Assembly: GCF_023065955.2 (NCBI RefSeq)
Contig: NW_026623050.1
Coordinates: forward strand, 18,062,501 to 18,126,500
Direction: 5' to 3'
DNA: 64,000 bases
DNA from: Ursus arctos
Taxonomy: Eukaryota; Chordata; Mammalia; Carnivora; Ursidae
Shown: positions 21,021-33,255 of the stretch, one piece after another
Numbering within the stretch: position 1 is the first letter of the stretch
How the letters are laid out: each line of letters starts with the position of its first letter
Made by a program: the position numbers and the translations under genes
Notes under the pieces: model-generated
What the model was told of the DNA's origin: nothing
Databases searched by the model: none
What the model saw: only the letters and a program-made list of their open reading frames with translations

Positions 21021-21616
21021 TAATTCTCATATTCTAGGAATTGCCCTACTTAGTTAAAAAGAAAATCTAAGAATATTATGCAATATCAGGTGTATCCTGT
21101 TATCAAGTTGGATGGAAACAGATCTTAAATTAACTCAGCTGTAATCATCTTGACTGGCTTGTTAGAGGATTTTTCTTCTGGATGCAGAGTATACAGAATT
21201 TCACTAAACCATAACATTTTGCTTCAAGGGGCCAGAAATGGAGTGGCCTAAAGAGTGGCTAAGGTGAACTTATATCGATTTTATTAAAAATAATTAGAAC
21301 CCCCAAACTGAAATACATAGTTTTAAATCTAACAAAATATGTATAAGACCTATAAGAGGAAAACTAAAACTCTGATGAATAAAATAAAAAAAACTAAATA
21401 ACTGGAGAGAGATTCCATGCTTGTGGTTAGAAAGGTTCAACACTGTCAAGATGTCAGTTCTTCCCAACTTGATCTATAGGTTCATTGCAATCCCAATCAA
21501 AATCCCAGCAAATTACTTCTTGGATAACAACAAACTGATTCCAAAGTTTACATGGCAAGGCAAAAGACTCAGAATAGGCAACACAGTACTGATGAAGAAC
21601 AAAGTTGGAGGACTAA

Positions 21617-22197
21617 GAATACCTTACTTCAAGAAGGGCCATATGCACCCCAATGTTCATAGCAGCATTGTCCACAATAGCTAAATCATGGAAGGAGCCG
21701 AGATGCCCTTCAACAGATGACTGGATTAAGAAGCTGTGGTCCATATATACAATGGAATATTACTCAGCTATCAGAAAGAATGAGTTCTCAACATTTGCTG
21801 CAACATGGATGGCACTGGAAGAGATAATGCTAAGTGAAATAAGTCAAGCAGAGAAAGACAATTATCATATGATTTCTCTCATCTATGGAACATAAGAACT
21901 AGGAAGATCAGTAGGGGAAGAAAGGGATAAAGAAAGGGGGGGAATCAGAAGGGGGAATGAAGCAAGAGAGACTATGGACTCTGGGAAACAAACTGAGGGC
22001 TTCAGAGGGGAGAGGGGTGGGGGAATGGGATAAACTGGTGATGGGTAGTAAGGAGGGCACGTATTGCATGGTGCACTGGGTGTTGTACGCAACTAATGAA
22101 TCATCAAACTTTGCATCAGAAACCAGGGATGTACTGTATGGTGACTAACATAATATAATAAAAAAACATTAAAAAAAAAAGAATACCTTACTTCAAG
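21617..22197 (+). mobile_element. Younger, 5'-truncated carnivore L1 with perfect 17-bp TSD
   Basis: The TSD gaataccttacttcaag lies at 21617-21633 and 22181-22197. The insert (21634-22180) covers the ORF2 C-terminal coding end ('tggaatattactcagctat', 'gctaagtgaaataagtcaa'), the 3' UTR with a G-rich tract and an A-tail. The frame 21653-21895 is the last part of ORF2. This is the best-preserved L1 3' end in the window. Confidence 0.97.
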
Positions 22198-22855
22198 CCT
22201 ATAAAGATAGTGTAGTATTGATGAAAAAGTAAGAAACAGATTAATGGAACAGAATAAAAAGTCCAGAAACAGATCCCCATAAATACAGTCAATGACGTCT
22301 GACAAAGGAGCAAAAGCAGTACAATGGAGCAAAGATAGTTTCTTCAACAAACAGTGCTGGAAGAACTGGACATCCACATGCAAAAAAATGAATCTAGACA
22401 CAGACTTTATGCCCTTCACAAAAATTAATTCAAAATGTGTCATAGACCTAAATATAAACTATTATAAAATATAAAAGTATAAACTCCCTAGAAGATAACA
22501 TAGGAGGAAACCTAGATGAATTTGGTTGTAGTGTTGCCTTTTTAGATATACCAACAAAGCCATGATCCAAGAAAGAAATAATTGATAAGCCAGACTTCAT
22601 TAAAAATAAAACTTCTGCTCTGTGAAAGACAACATCAAGAGAATGAGAAGATAAGACATAGACTGAGAGAAAATATTTGCAAAATGCCCATCTGATAAAG
22701 GGCTATTATCTAAAATATACAAAGAAACTCAACAATAAGAAAACAAACAACTTGATTAAAAATGGCTAAAGACAGTAACAGACACACCACCAAAGATGAT
22801 ATAACAGATGACAAATAGGCATATGAAAATCATATGTCACAGGGAAATGCAAATT

Positions 22856-23083
22856 AAAACAACGAGTGGGACGCCTGGGTAGCTCAGTTGGTTAAGTATC
22901 TGCCTTTGGCTCAGGTCATGATCCCAGGGTCCTGGGATTAAGTCCCAGTCCCCCGCATGAGGCTCCTTACTCAGCGTGGAGCCTGCTTCTCCCTCTGCCT
23001 GCCACTCCCCCTGCATGTGCTCTCTCTCTCTCTGTCTCTGACAAATAAATAAATAAAATCTTTAAAAGAAACACAACAACGAG
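22856..23083 (+). mobile_element. Can-SINE inside the old L1, with short TSD
   Basis: Plus-strand SINE with head 'gggacgcctgggtagctcag', 'tcaggtcatgatcccaggg', a CT tract and 'aaataaataaaatcttt'. The direct repeat (aa)acaacgag flanks it at 22856-22866 and about 23075-23083. Confidence 0.95.
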
Positions 23084-23847
23084 ATACTACTATGCATTCA
23101 TTGGAATGGCCAAAATCTAGAACACTGGCAAAATCAAATGCTGAAGAGGATGTGGAGCAACAGCAACGCTCTCATTCACTGCTAATCGTAATCCAAAATG
23201 GTACAGCCACTTGGAGGACAGTTTGGCAATCACGCTCCTTGGTAATTACCCAAAGAAGTTAAAACTTATGTCCATACAAAAAGCTGCACACAGATGTTTA
23301 TAGCAGTTTTATTCAGAGGAAACTTAAATGCATATTACCAGGGGAAAGAAGCCAATATGAAAAAGGTGGCATACTATAGGATCCCAACCCTAGGACGTTC
23401 TGGAAAAGGCGAAACTACAGAAACAGTAAAAAGGCCAGGAGTTCAGGGGGAGAGAAGGATGAGTAGGTGGAGTACAGTGTATTTTTAGGGTAGTGATACT
23501 ACTCTGAATGTTACTATAATGGTGGATACACATCAGTATACATTTGGCCAAACAGAGAGAATGTTCGCCTCCTTGAGTGGTGGTAAACTATGGCCTTTGG
23601 ATGATAATGATGCATCTTCAATTGTAACAAATGTACCACCCTATTTGGGGATGTGCTTGTGTGGGGGCAGGGAGTATATGGGAAATCTCTGTATCTTTCA
23701 TTCAATTTCGCTGTGAACCTGAAACTGTTCTAAAAAATAAAGTCTTAAAAAATAATGGGAACCAGAGCAATAACTTAATTCTTTTGGTAATGCTCCACCA
23801 CATGTTTCAGAGACTGTGTGTGAGATATATTCCCTATATCTATCGAT

Positions 23848-23848
23848 G

Positions 23849-23897
<49 letters not shown>

Positions 23898-23898
23898 C
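23848..23898. repeat. (TCTA)n tetranucleotide microsatellite
   Basis: Twelve to thirteen uninterrupted four-base units, preceded by an interrupted unit ('tatcgatgta'). Likely polymorphic. Confidence 0.97.
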
Positions 23899-23934
23899 AA
23901 CTGTCCAGCTATCTTATTTACCTAACTCTGTGTT

Positions 23935-24050
23935 AGGGTGACCAGTTTGTTCCCAGTTTGCCTGGGACTGTTCTGGTTTCAGCACTGAAGGTCCCGCATC
24001 CCAGGAACCTATTAGTCCCAGGTAAATTGGGATGATTGGTCACTGTACTC
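23935..24050. repeat. Small DNA-transposon-like repeat with terminal inverted repeats
   Basis: The left end 'agggtgaccagtttg' and right end 'gatgattggtcact' are inverted matches (TGACCA/TGGTCA). The interior holds repeated 'cccagg' and 'gtcccgc' blocks, typical of a short non-autonomous hAT-like element seen across mammals. I cannot name the family. Confidence 0.65.
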
Positions 24051-25224
24051 TGGGTATATGTGTGTGCATAAGCATTTGATCCTTATTCTAAGGGAGCTTT
24101 AAAAATACTGCAGACAAGCATTTGTTTTTGTCAACTTTTAACTAATATTGCTTTTTACTGATCTACCTGGGATATAGATTTATATTCTTCTGATGTTTAA
24201 TTTTGCCTCCTATGTTTTCAGTATCTTTTATCATCAAATAATTGTCATTCTTTTCAAGACCCTGGGCAATCTCTTGGAGTTTCTCACAGCTTTATAATTT
24301 TACCTTTTCAAATACAGTCTCTTCAAACTCTGTCATATCTTCATGTCCTTCCTGCCAAGTGTCAGTTACAAAGAAACACCCTTTCCCTTGTAATCACATT
24401 TACTTCTCCCCTGCAGACACAGAAATGCTTTCCTGTCTTGCCTAGCTTTTCTTTTCAGTTTTTCACCTTCTTGCCTAACTATTCTTTCTTCCTCCTCTGA
24501 CTGCCTTCCCACTTAGTCATCAATTGTTGTTTTGAATACTCTTATTCTTCAAGAGCCCTCCATAATAATAGATATCTTGTGAGGTCATGAAAGAAACATT
24601 CTAAGTGAAATGAGATTAATTTGGACGGTTTATTTGAAATTTGTAGTAGGTGGATTGGGCTTTACATTATCCACTGGAAACATTTTGTCATACTAATTAA
24701 AAGCACAAATAAAATGTATGGAGGTGGAAGGAAGGGAAGTGTAAGGAGTGTTTAAGAAATAGAATTATATTTTCAAGATTTTAAAGTCAGTTTCATTTAA
24801 TGTCCACAGTAATGCTGTGTAATATTTGTATGTCTCTATTAGTGCAGATCCAGTGATGCTTCTTTTGTTTCATCGTATATACGTACATATACACATACAT
24901 ATATATGTATGCACATATATACATATAAACATATATCTATATATGCATTTGAAAAAATACAATTATAGCTACTTATTTCCAAACAAGTCAAAGAAACTTA
25001 TTTAAAATAAAAACAATATAGCTGAAGTTAATGTATACAGATGTTAATTCAAAGCATAGCAGGGTATGAAATGAAAGATAAAACTCTCTTCATATACTCT
25101 TTACTGCCAGGAATCATTTTCAACAGTTTCTCATGTAGTCTTTTGTACATTAAAATTAAAAAAAAATTCCCCATGTGTGGGCAGGCGTATGTTTTTTAAT
25201 TTCATTTTGTTTTTTACTTTTTAA
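24051..25224. other. Unassigned DNA with an alternating TA/CA simple-sequence tract
   Basis: No gene or named repeat. Bases about 24873-24950 are an alternating purine-pyrimidine tract of ATAC/ATAT units. The rest is unremarkable AT-rich sequence. Confidence 0.5.
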
Positions 25225-25385
25225 AATTAGTTTTATTTTTATTTATTAAAATTTTTTATTTGAGTACATTTGATATACAATGTTACATTAATTTCAGGTG
25301 TACAACATAGTGATTCAACAGTTCTATACCTTATGCTACACTTATCACAAATGTAGACAGACGGTAGCTTTAAAAAGATTTTACA
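25225..25385 (-). mobile_element. L1 3'-UTR fragment
   Basis: Reverse L1 3' end with 'gatatacaatgttacatta', 'caggtgtacaacatagtg' and 'caacagttctatacctta'. The same block appears in the L1 at 35.74 kb. Confidence 0.85.
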
Positions 25386-25736
25386 AATAGAGTACACTAC
25401 ACCTACTACTGTGAGTCTTTTTTTGGTTTCATTTGATAATATATTTTAGACATATTTCCATTCCATTTCAACAAGATTTACCTAACTTTGTCAGTGCTGT
25501 GAAATATTCCATTGTACAGATATGCTTTAATTTGTGTAGTTAAAATTAAAGCATGGATATTTAGTTTTTTATAAAAATATATTTTTGCTATTGTAAGCAG
25601 TACTGCAGCTCGTAGCCTTGTGTGTGTGTGTGTGTGTGTGTGCGTGTGTGTGTGTGTATGTGTGTATGTGTTTATGTCTGTGTTCCTAGCAGTGGAATTG
25701 CCGGGTTAAAGAGTATGCACACTGAACAATTTTAAA
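25386..25736 (-). repeat. Old LINE-like fragment with TG repeat
   Basis: Old L1-type sequence: 'gaaatattccattgtacag' and 'cctagcagtggaattgccgg'. The same kind of sequence recurs at 27-28.3 kb. Assignment to a subfamily is not possible by eye. Confidence 0.6.
25617..25675. repeat. (TG)n microsatellite, interrupted
   Basis: About 27 TG-type units with single CG and TA interruptions. Confidence 0.96.
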
Positions 25737-25958
25737 ACAGATTTACCAAGGGGTGTCTGGGTGGCTCAGTTGGTTGGGCTTCTGACTGATTTTGGCTCAG
25801 GTCATGATCTCAGTGTTGTGGGATCTAACCCTGTGTTGGGCTCTGTGCTGGGCATCACATCTGCTTGAGATTCTCTCTCTCTCTCTCCCTCTCCCTCTGC
25901 CCTTCACCCCATCTCTCTTTCTCTTCCTCTCTAAAACAAACAAGCAGATTTATCAAAA
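25737..25958 (+). mobile_element. Can-SINE with degraded TSD
   Basis: Plus-strand copy with head 'ggtgtctgggtggctcagtt', 'tcaggtcatgatctcag' and a long CT tract. The flanks 'acagatttaccaa' and 'gcagatttatcaaa' look like a diverged TSD. The 62-codon plus frame across it is an artefact of the SINE. Confidence 0.94.
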
Positions 25959-26659
25959 TGTCCCCACACCAAATGCATAGATTCATCCTTTCTATCAGTG
26001 TATGAGAATGCCCATTTCCCCAACCATCATAAAAAATGTGTGTATGTTGGGTAGAAAAACTTTTGGTATTGTGGTAAAAATTCAAAGACAGGCATTTTGT
26101 TATTATTTTGACTTTTAATCTTGAAAGCTTTCTTCATTAAGTACTTTCAGCTCTCAGTAAAAGCTCCTTCCTCCTCTGCAGTTGACTGGAGACCCCTGAA
26201 CTGAGGACTGGTCTCCTTGCGTAACATCAGCCCCAAGAATAATCCTCTTAAACAAATGGCGGTGATTGGTGGGGGAGTAGTGGCTGGGTTGTGGAAGGGT
26301 AAGTCGTTTTACATCAAGTAAGGCTCATGATCTTCGGTTATTCCATAGGAAGTAGAGGTGAGTCATATTATTAGGTTCAGGTTGGCAAACTCTGGGTCTA
26401 TATGAAGCAGTGTGGCTCCAGTATAAACAATGGAACATGGAGAAAGAGCCTAGAGTAGAGTGATAGGAGGTGGAGTCTTCTGTGTATCTGTGCATGCACT
26501 ATATTACCAGGTAGAGTCAAGAACATCTCAATTCACTAGGTTCTATCTTAGGACAGGGTCTGATCAGTTTTGGAAGGCATCTGGGCCAGATTGGTAGTGG
26601 CCAGAACTGGGCCTTTAGTCCAGCGTGGGTGGGCACAGGGAATAGACCAGACAAGGCTT
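25959..26659. other. Unassigned, relatively GC-balanced DNA
   Basis: No repeat or gene recognised. No open frame deserves notice. Confidence 0.45.
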
Positions 26660-26720
26660 CTTTATTGTGCCAGGTACATTGTAGGCCTTCCATATATGTG
26701 TGACTAATTGAACTGAACTC
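26660..26720 (+). repeat. L2 3'-end-like fragment
   Basis: 'gtgccaggtacattgtagg' followed by 'tgtgactaattgaactg' resembles an L2 3' terminus. Confidence 0.5.
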
Positions 26721-26934
26721 ACAGGAGCTGCAGTAAATGGGCGTGGTATTCTAAACCCAGTCAATCCAAGCAGATTGAGCACAGGGATCACTCTGAGGAA
26801 AGAGGCTCACCAGCTGGGATACAGAAAGGATCTCATTGTTACATTGGTTACACACCTCTATTCACCCATGGTCTCTATAGAGCGTTTTCTGGCTCTGACT
26901 GGTGCCTCTCTGTTTGTAAATAAATTTCATATTT

Positions 26935-28350
26935 TCCAGGTTATACTTGCTTAGTAAATAGTGAAAAGTAGGGAAGAAAAAGAATCTCTTCTCTCTTATA
27001 CCATACAGAGGTAGCCATTGTACTGATTGGCTGTAGTTAATTCTTTTCTCTTTTGTGTTGTGTATTTATTTATCACATATTTTAAAATTGTTATGAGCAA
27101 TTTAAGATATACCAAAAGATGCAAAAATAATAAAGCCAATACTCACTATCGTGCTTAAGAAATAAAACATTCATCTATTCTATTGAAGCTCCCTTTGTGC
27201 TCTTTTCCTGTCATATTTCTTTCCCTATTCCTAAGAGATAATTGTTATACTGCATCTCTTTATATTATTATATCCATATGCATTTATCATTACGTAATGT
27301 AAAATATTGCTTTGCATGTATTTAAGATTCACATAATTATTTTTTCTGCAATTTGTATTTGATGCTTAACATTATGTTTATGAGATTAGGCATGTTGATG
27401 TCCTTAGCTCCTCCATTTTCATTACTATATAGTATTCTTCTGTATGACCTGACTACCATTTATTCATCCATTCTCTTGTTAGTAATTAGTAAGTTGTTTT
27501 CATGTTTCACTATTACAAAAAGTAAAATTTTCAGTGGTTGTCTCTTTATGTTCATGTGGAACATACCCAGGAGAGGAAATTCTTCAATTTTACTAGATAC
27601 TGCCAATTTAGAGTATTTGACTTCACAGCTTCACCAACACTTACTATTGTCAGACTTTAAATTCTACAGACCTAATGGTGTGAAATGCTATTTCATTGTA
27701 ATTTTTATCTGCATTTCCCTTAGTGAAATTGAGCCCCTTATTATTTTTTTAAGATTTATTTATTTGAGAGAGAAAGAGTGGGAGAGTGGGGGCAGAGGCA
27801 GAGGGAGAGAGAGAATCTTCAAGTAGACTCCCTGCTGAGTGAGGAGCCCCATGTGGGGCTTGATCTCATGACCCTGAGATCATGACCTGAGCCTAAACCA
27901 AGAGTCCGCTGCCCAACCCAGTGAGCCCCCCAGGTGCCCTGAGTCCCTTACTTTATGTGTACATTTTTATATAATTAAGATCATCCTATATACATATATT
28001 TTTCCACTTATAATTAAGATATAAGGATTTCTCCTTGTTACATGCTTTTCAAAATAATTTTTAATGGTCATATAATGTTCCAGCATGTAAGTAGAATAAA
28101 ACATACTGTTATTATTCGAAATTCAGGTTGTATCCAGACAATCACAGATTGTCGATGAGGCTCTGAATGAAATTGACTAGAAAGCTTTTATGTATTTTGG
28201 ATGATTTCCTTAGGCTGGCTTTCCAGAAGGTGAATTCTTGGGCCAAATGGGGTGTATGATTCTAGAGCTCTTGCTAGTACGTTGCCAAATTGCTCTTCAA
28301 AAGGCTTATTCTAATATTCTTGCCAGCTAGCAGTGTACACTTGGAACCTG
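26935..28350 (-). repeat. Old LINE 3'-region fragments
   Basis: A diffuse run of old L1-like 3' sequence: 'tttttatctgcatttccctt', 'ttcttgggccaaatggggt' and 'gttgccaaattgctcttca'. It is split by the SINE at 27.75 kb. The 157-codon plus-strand frame 27353-27826 runs antisense through this repeat and is not a gene. Confidence 0.6.
27731..27955 (-). mobile_element. Can-SINE with diverged TSD
   Basis: Minus-strand copy from 'tttttttaagatttattt' to 'gagccccccaggtgccct'. The flanks gagccccttatta and gagtcccttactt form a mutated TSD, so this copy is older than those with perfect repeats. Confidence 0.94.
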
Positions 28351-30329
28351 AAACTTGAAGGGCATTGCTGATGTTTTTTCCTGATTCAGGGGAAAATGGC
28401 TCCAAATACTTCCTACAAGCAATTCACAGTCTGTCCCGGACCAGAGGACAAAGAGAAGAGATGAGCACTAAAGAAAAGAGTGAGAAGCTAAAATATTACA
28501 AAGTTTCTTGTCTAAAGGAGAGGACTGCTCCTCAGGTTTTTCCAGGGAGGACTGACTGCAGGAAGGAGAGGCAAGGCAACTAGAGACTAACCTTACACAG
28601 CTGCTCAGAAAGCCCCCTTCTCCTCATTGTTTTTCTTCTGCAATAGCCCATCTCTGACTTCTTTCTGTCTTCCTTTTGAAAAATTGTCAAGTAAATGATA
28701 ATATCTGCAAATAAAAACATACAGAAGTCTGAAATCACTTTTCAAGAAATTGAGTCTTTTTTCTTAGAAATAAGATATTATCTATCATATTGTATATAAT
28801 ACTCAATTAGAGTCAACAAATATTAGGCACCTGCCATATTCCAGGCTAGGATACAATCAATGGTGAGCAAAGTATATTATGATAGTTTATTATTGTTATC
28901 ATGAATTCTATGATAGTATATTTAGTATATACCCTCTACAATAATTACACTGGGTGTAGAGAGTAATAGGAGTCATGTCTATCATTAGCAATAATGCTTA
29001 AGATTACTATACTGACCAGCAGTGCCTGAGTTATTGTTTTGGTAAGTGTTTTTCTGGGTAGTGCTGGAAATGAGGTGTATAGGCAGATATTTTTTCCTGA
29101 GTTTCCTTCCAGATCTTTCATAGATGAGCAGCCGTGCCAGATTGGTTGCTTCTTAAAACTGGCATGGTGCCCTGTGGGGCTAATGTGTTAATAATAAGTA
29201 GTGCTTCTCTTGAGCACTGGCCCTGCTCCTCATTAGCGTCCCCCAGGATCTGCCGCTGCTACCTTGGGTCTCTATCCTGCCCCCGACATTCCACTGAAAG
29301 CTTCCAGGAGTGGGGTTTCAGTGCTGCTCATACATCATAGGTGACTCTTTAAAAAGGGATCTTAAAGATGGCAGGATAATTTAACGGCCACGTGTAACAT
29401 TTGTAGCTCCAGAGGCTAAGATAATGATGAAAGCAATGAAACCTTGGGGTCTGGAGCAGGGTCTTTCCACCAGAAAGGGTGAAGAAGGCACCTGGCAGTC
29501 CATGCATGGTATGGAAGGATTTCTTTTAAATTTTTTTTTTTTTTGAATCTTCCTTTGAATGTTCATGTATTTGCTAACAGGTCACGAAGGAAGGAAGGAT
29601 ACAAAAGTAGCTAAAAGGGAACAATGGTATTTTTAGTTGGTATGATAGAGTGGGTGCTTTCATTGTATAGAGGAAACTAGAAGAGGAAACAGACCTGTGC
29701 AAACCTGGCCACAAAGCCCAGTCTGGGAACCTCTTTGCTACAAATACTATGTCCCAGTTCTTCATGGAGAGGGCTTTTTCAGGGTGAACTCTAAGGGCAG
29801 TTTTTATATCCTCTATGCACACATTTCCAACAAAGATTTACCAATATAATTTATGCAATTATAAGATTTAATGAAATATTTATTGCAGTTTCAGCTTTTG
29901 GTGTTTGGCAATACTTTTCAATAATAATACTGGGTAAAAAAATGATTGCTGAGAGCTCACAGTGTTAGTGGACTGATTTTCTAAGCTCATAGAATTTAAA
30001 TACTCTTGGAAAAAATTTCTCAATATAAAAAATTGTATCTGATCTATTAATTTTATAAGCATATTCATTATTATTACCATTATTAAAACTAATGAATTCA
30101 ACTTGGCATTAGATCACCATATAATTAGAGGAATAAAATTCTTTCTCTGAGTGCTGAACTCATTGGGAATGGGTAATTTGACTACTCCAGCCAGTTCTAT
30201 TATTAATTTCAGGGTTGTTCAGTTCAGCTTCAATTAAAATCAAACATTTATTTTATTACTTTCAATTTAATTGAATTGAATTGTTATCTTTGAATAAGTA
30301 ATATGGATAATATATGCACAAGGTAATAT
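28351..30329. other. Long stretch without gene or clear repeat
   Basis: About 2 kb without SINEs. At 28801-28870 a fragment with 'aggcacctgccatattcca' resembles the old unnamed repeat family. Poly-T lies near 29.53 kb. Short open frames (up to 82 codons) show no domains. I see no splice-site pairing strong enough to propose an exon. Confidence 0.45.
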
Positions 30330-30640
30330 ATGCAATGATAATAAAATTCAAACAGTATAAAATGGTACACAGAGAAAGTAAGGCTCTGTCCCACTGTTGA
30401 CCCTGTGTATCTGCCTCCTCCTCAACGGCCGTCACGTTATCAGTTGTGTGTACATGTGTGTATGTATGTGTATCTCTTGAAAAATATATCAAAGACCAAT
30501 CTATTTTTCTCTACATATCTCTATCCACATCTGATTATATTTTACATAAATGGCAGTATGATATAAACATTTTTCTCCTTTTGCTTTTTAATTAATATTA
30601 TATCTTGGTCGTGGTTTCATACCTTTTTTGAAAGGCTGCC
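30330..30640 (-). repeat. Old LINE 3'-region fragment
   Basis: 'aaaattcaaacagtataaaa' and 'atcttggtcgtggtttcat' recall the reverse of old L1 3' UTRs. Boundaries are vague. Confidence 0.5.
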
Positions 30641-30649
30641 TAGCATTTT

Positions 30650-31125
30650 ACTTTAACCCAAAAATGTATGGAATAGCTACCATATGCTAGGCATTGCCTG
30701 GGAAGCAACGGTGAATATGACATGTTTCTGTCTCCCAGGGTTCATGTTCTGTTGGAAGAGAAGATATATACCTGGGTAATTATAAAAAATATAGGCTGGA
30801 GTTGTGCTGTAAGAATGGTGTAAGCAGAGTTGAAAGAGTGAACCTATGAGGAGAAGATTAATTCTATTTGGAAGACATGAGAGTCCTCCTAGAAATGGAA
30901 GATCTCAACAAGGTATTGAATAATTGGAAGAGCTCTGATGGGTGCAGATGTGGGCTAAAGGCCTCCAAATAGGGAGGGATGGAAAATGATGCATGCTAAA
31001 CCTGTTCAGGGCACAGCAACTGTGTGATGTGGTTTGGACATCAGTGTAGTGGTGGTAGTGGGGGTGTTGGTGGGAGAATGGGAGTGAGGGATAGGGCTGG
31101 TTTGGTGCTTTGAATGTCGGAGTGA
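30650..31125 (+). repeat. Ancient interspersed repeat (same family as 2.4 kb)
   Basis: Contains 'ccatatgctaggcattgcc', 'gttcatgttctgttggaa' and later 'tggtttggtgctttgaatg'. Heavily diverged. Confidence 0.5.
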
Positions 31126-31133
31126 ACAGCAAA

Positions 31134-31137
<4 letters not shown>

Positions 31138-31169
<32 letters not shown>

Positions 31170-31181
31170 TGTGTGTGTGTA
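31138..31181. repeat. (GT)n microsatellite
   Basis: About 21 GT units with one GA interruption. It is the cause of the long open minus-strand frames that read HTHTHT across this point. Confidence 0.97.
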
Positions 31182-32570
31182 GGCCCAGAGAGGTGGGTAG
31201 TAATGAAGAGGGAAGGCTTTTGTGTAGGCTAGAAGCAGGGAGAGCCTGCATTTGAGCAAGTTTTGTGCGAAGAGAAAGGAAGAGATGAACTCCTGAGATA
31301 TCACAGAGCTAATTTTTCTTATGAATAAAGGTTGGCAGCTTTGTAACATCATTAGCCATTCTAAATCTATTTCCTGATGAACATGGAGTTTTGAATTTCT
31401 AATGAGGGCAATCTGACTGACAGCCCATTTAGGATAATACACCTTAATAGAAAAGTCAAACACACTTACTTTAACAGAGACATGCAACACCATTAATTTG
31501 CAGAAGAAAAATAACTGTAGGTTGGCACCCCTTACTATGCAGCTATCATGGACATGGCTGATTGGAAAAGTCCCTGAAGAATTGTGTGTGTGTGATTCTG
31601 AATTGAAACAAGGAGTACACATCTATGTTCAATTGTGCCACTACTTGCAAAGGTGATTTTTACAAGCAAAAGTGCTAGAAAACCTTTAAAGGGTAAAAAA
31701 TGGAGGAAATAAAATGCTCCGGATAACCTTAAGAGCGAAGTATAAATGACACTTTGTAAGCCAACTTCATTAGCCTGTCTCCAGCATGAGCGCTGTGGTG
31801 AAAAATGGACATTACTTATTTTTCTTTGTTATTTGGAATCTCTCACAATTCCAAGTCGTTCTTGGAAACGGGAAGCTAGATAATCAGCACCTGAATTTGT
31901 TTGTGAAATTCAAACTGACTAGATTCTTAAAATAGCTACTTAAAAAATCATAGTTTTTTCTTATCCCATAATAGCTTTGTTTGTTGGGTTTTTGTTTTTT
32001 TTAAACTACATCTCTCCTTGCCCTCCAGGGATACATACATGTAGCACAGTAAGTGAAATTAATATCCTTTTCTATGTGCCCCTAATAAATAGTTTCTTGC
32101 CTTGAGCAAGTGGCTATTTGCAAGACCTGTCAAATATTTCAAATTACTGGCTGCAGAGATGGTCCACTGACATTGTTTGGCACGAGCCACTTTAAAAGTT
32201 CAAAGCAGGTGGTAAGTCATATCAAAGATTCTGAGTCCTCACCATACTCAGGGCTGGGGATTAGATATTCTGTAACCTGGGAATTATAACTATGTAGAGT
32301 GGGGACAAGTGGCTGGAACTTGGTAACCTTGATGTTCCTTGGACATCAGGATGCCCAGGAGTGGTGAGGGGAAAGCATTGGAGTGCACATGCTATTGGCC
32401 AGTGGAGACATTGCTCAGCTTCCAAAACAATGCAGAAATTCCTTCTGCAGCTTCTTTTGTCCTGGACCTTTCCCTGAATACCCCCAGAGTCAGATATATC
32501 TAACTGTTAGAAGGCTTCTGAAAAATTGAGTTGATTTCTGCTTCCTCATGATCCATTTGTCCCAGGACTA
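31182..32570. other. Unique-looking DNA, possible conserved non-coding sequence
   Basis: No repeat recognised. Bases 31290-31950 have the balanced, repeat-free texture common in conserved developmental enhancers, with 'ccattaatttgcagaag' and 'ttcattagcctgtctcc'. This is appearance only and I cannot align it. Confidence 0.4.
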
Positions 32571-32574
32571 CCCA

Positions 32575-32615
32575 GAGAGAACTTTCGAATGCATATGAAT
32601 CACCTGGGGGAGCTT
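32575..32615. repeat. hAT-Charlie-like (MER20-type) fragment
   Basis: The string 'atgaatcacctgggggagct' is typical of MER20-like elements. Too short for firm assignment. Confidence 0.5.
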
Positions 32616-32639
32616 TCTCTTTTTCTCTTTTCTTAAATA

Positions 32640-33240
32640 TGTTTACTATGGAAAATTTTAAACATAATACAACAGTAGAGAAAAATATAAGTAAAAAAAA
32701 AACTATGTTCTTATCATACATTTTCAATATTTTAAAAACATTAGTCTCATTCCTGCTTTTTAATGGAGTAATTTAAAGAAAATCTCAGTCATCATATAAT
32801 TTCACCTGCATATACGTTAATATACATCTCTGCCAGATGACAACTCTATTTCTATGCATTCACAATGCCATTATTACACATAACAAAATTAACAATTCCT
32901 TAATATTAGACATACTCATATTGTCCTGGTTGTCCCCAAAATGTCTTTTAAAGGTGGTTTCTATACATTATACATTGCATTGGATTTTACATTTCTTTTT
33001 TTTTTTTAAGATTTTATTCATTTATTTGAGAGAGAGAGAGAGAGAGTGCGCATAAGCAGGGGGAGGGGGAGAGGGAGAAGCAGACTCTCCAGGGAGCAGG
33101 GAGCCTGATGTAGGCCTCCATCTCAGGACCCTGGGATCATGACCTTAGTCGAAGGCAGATGCTTAACCGACTGAGCCACCCAGGTGCCCCTGGATTTTAC
33201 ATTTCTTAAGGGTCTTTTAATCTATGATAATCCTCCCCCC
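32640..33240 (-). repeat. Old LINE-like repeat, interrupted by SINE
   Basis: Blocks 'tggaaaattttaaacataat', 'cacaatgccattattacac', 'caattccttaatatta' and 'gggtcttttaatctatg' recur in similar form at 46.9-47.35 kb. It is an old, common mammalian repeat, probably L1-related. Confidence 0.6.
32981..33207 (-). mobile_element. Can-SINE with perfect 17-bp TSD
   Basis: The TSD tggattttacatttctt lies at 32981-32997 and 33191-33207. Minus-strand copy with a (GA)n tract and head 'gccacccaggtgcccc'. It is inserted in the old LINE-like repeat. Confidence 0.97.
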
Positions 33241-33255
33241 AAAATCCTTAAAAAA

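Larger units (their letters stand above)
21281..23757 (+). mobile_element. Old L1 (ORF2 3' half and 3' UTR), host of two later insertions
   Basis: Starts near 'ataagacctataagagg' and carries a short ORF2 remnant in frame from 21421, which then runs into the younger L1. It resumes at 22198, continues to the SINE at 22.87 kb and ends near 'aaaaataaagtcttaaaa' at 23.75 kb. Its three blocks join into one L1 once the insertions are removed. No ORF is complete. Confidence 0.9.

Noticed and set aside
23848..23898. CRISPR-like array
   Set aside because: It is a plain tetranucleotide microsatellite without spacers, and the genome is mammalian.
24873..24950. Replication origin or cruciform from the alternating TA/CA tract
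   Set aside because: It is a simple-sequence tract. No further evidence supports a function.
27353..27826. 157-codon plus-strand open frame
   Set aside because: It runs antisense through old LINE sequence and ends in a SINE. No recognisable protein family.
31041..31622. 193-codon minus-strand open frame
   Set aside because: Its open state depends on the (GT)n repeat, read as HTHTHT. No domain, and it partly overlaps an ancient repeat.
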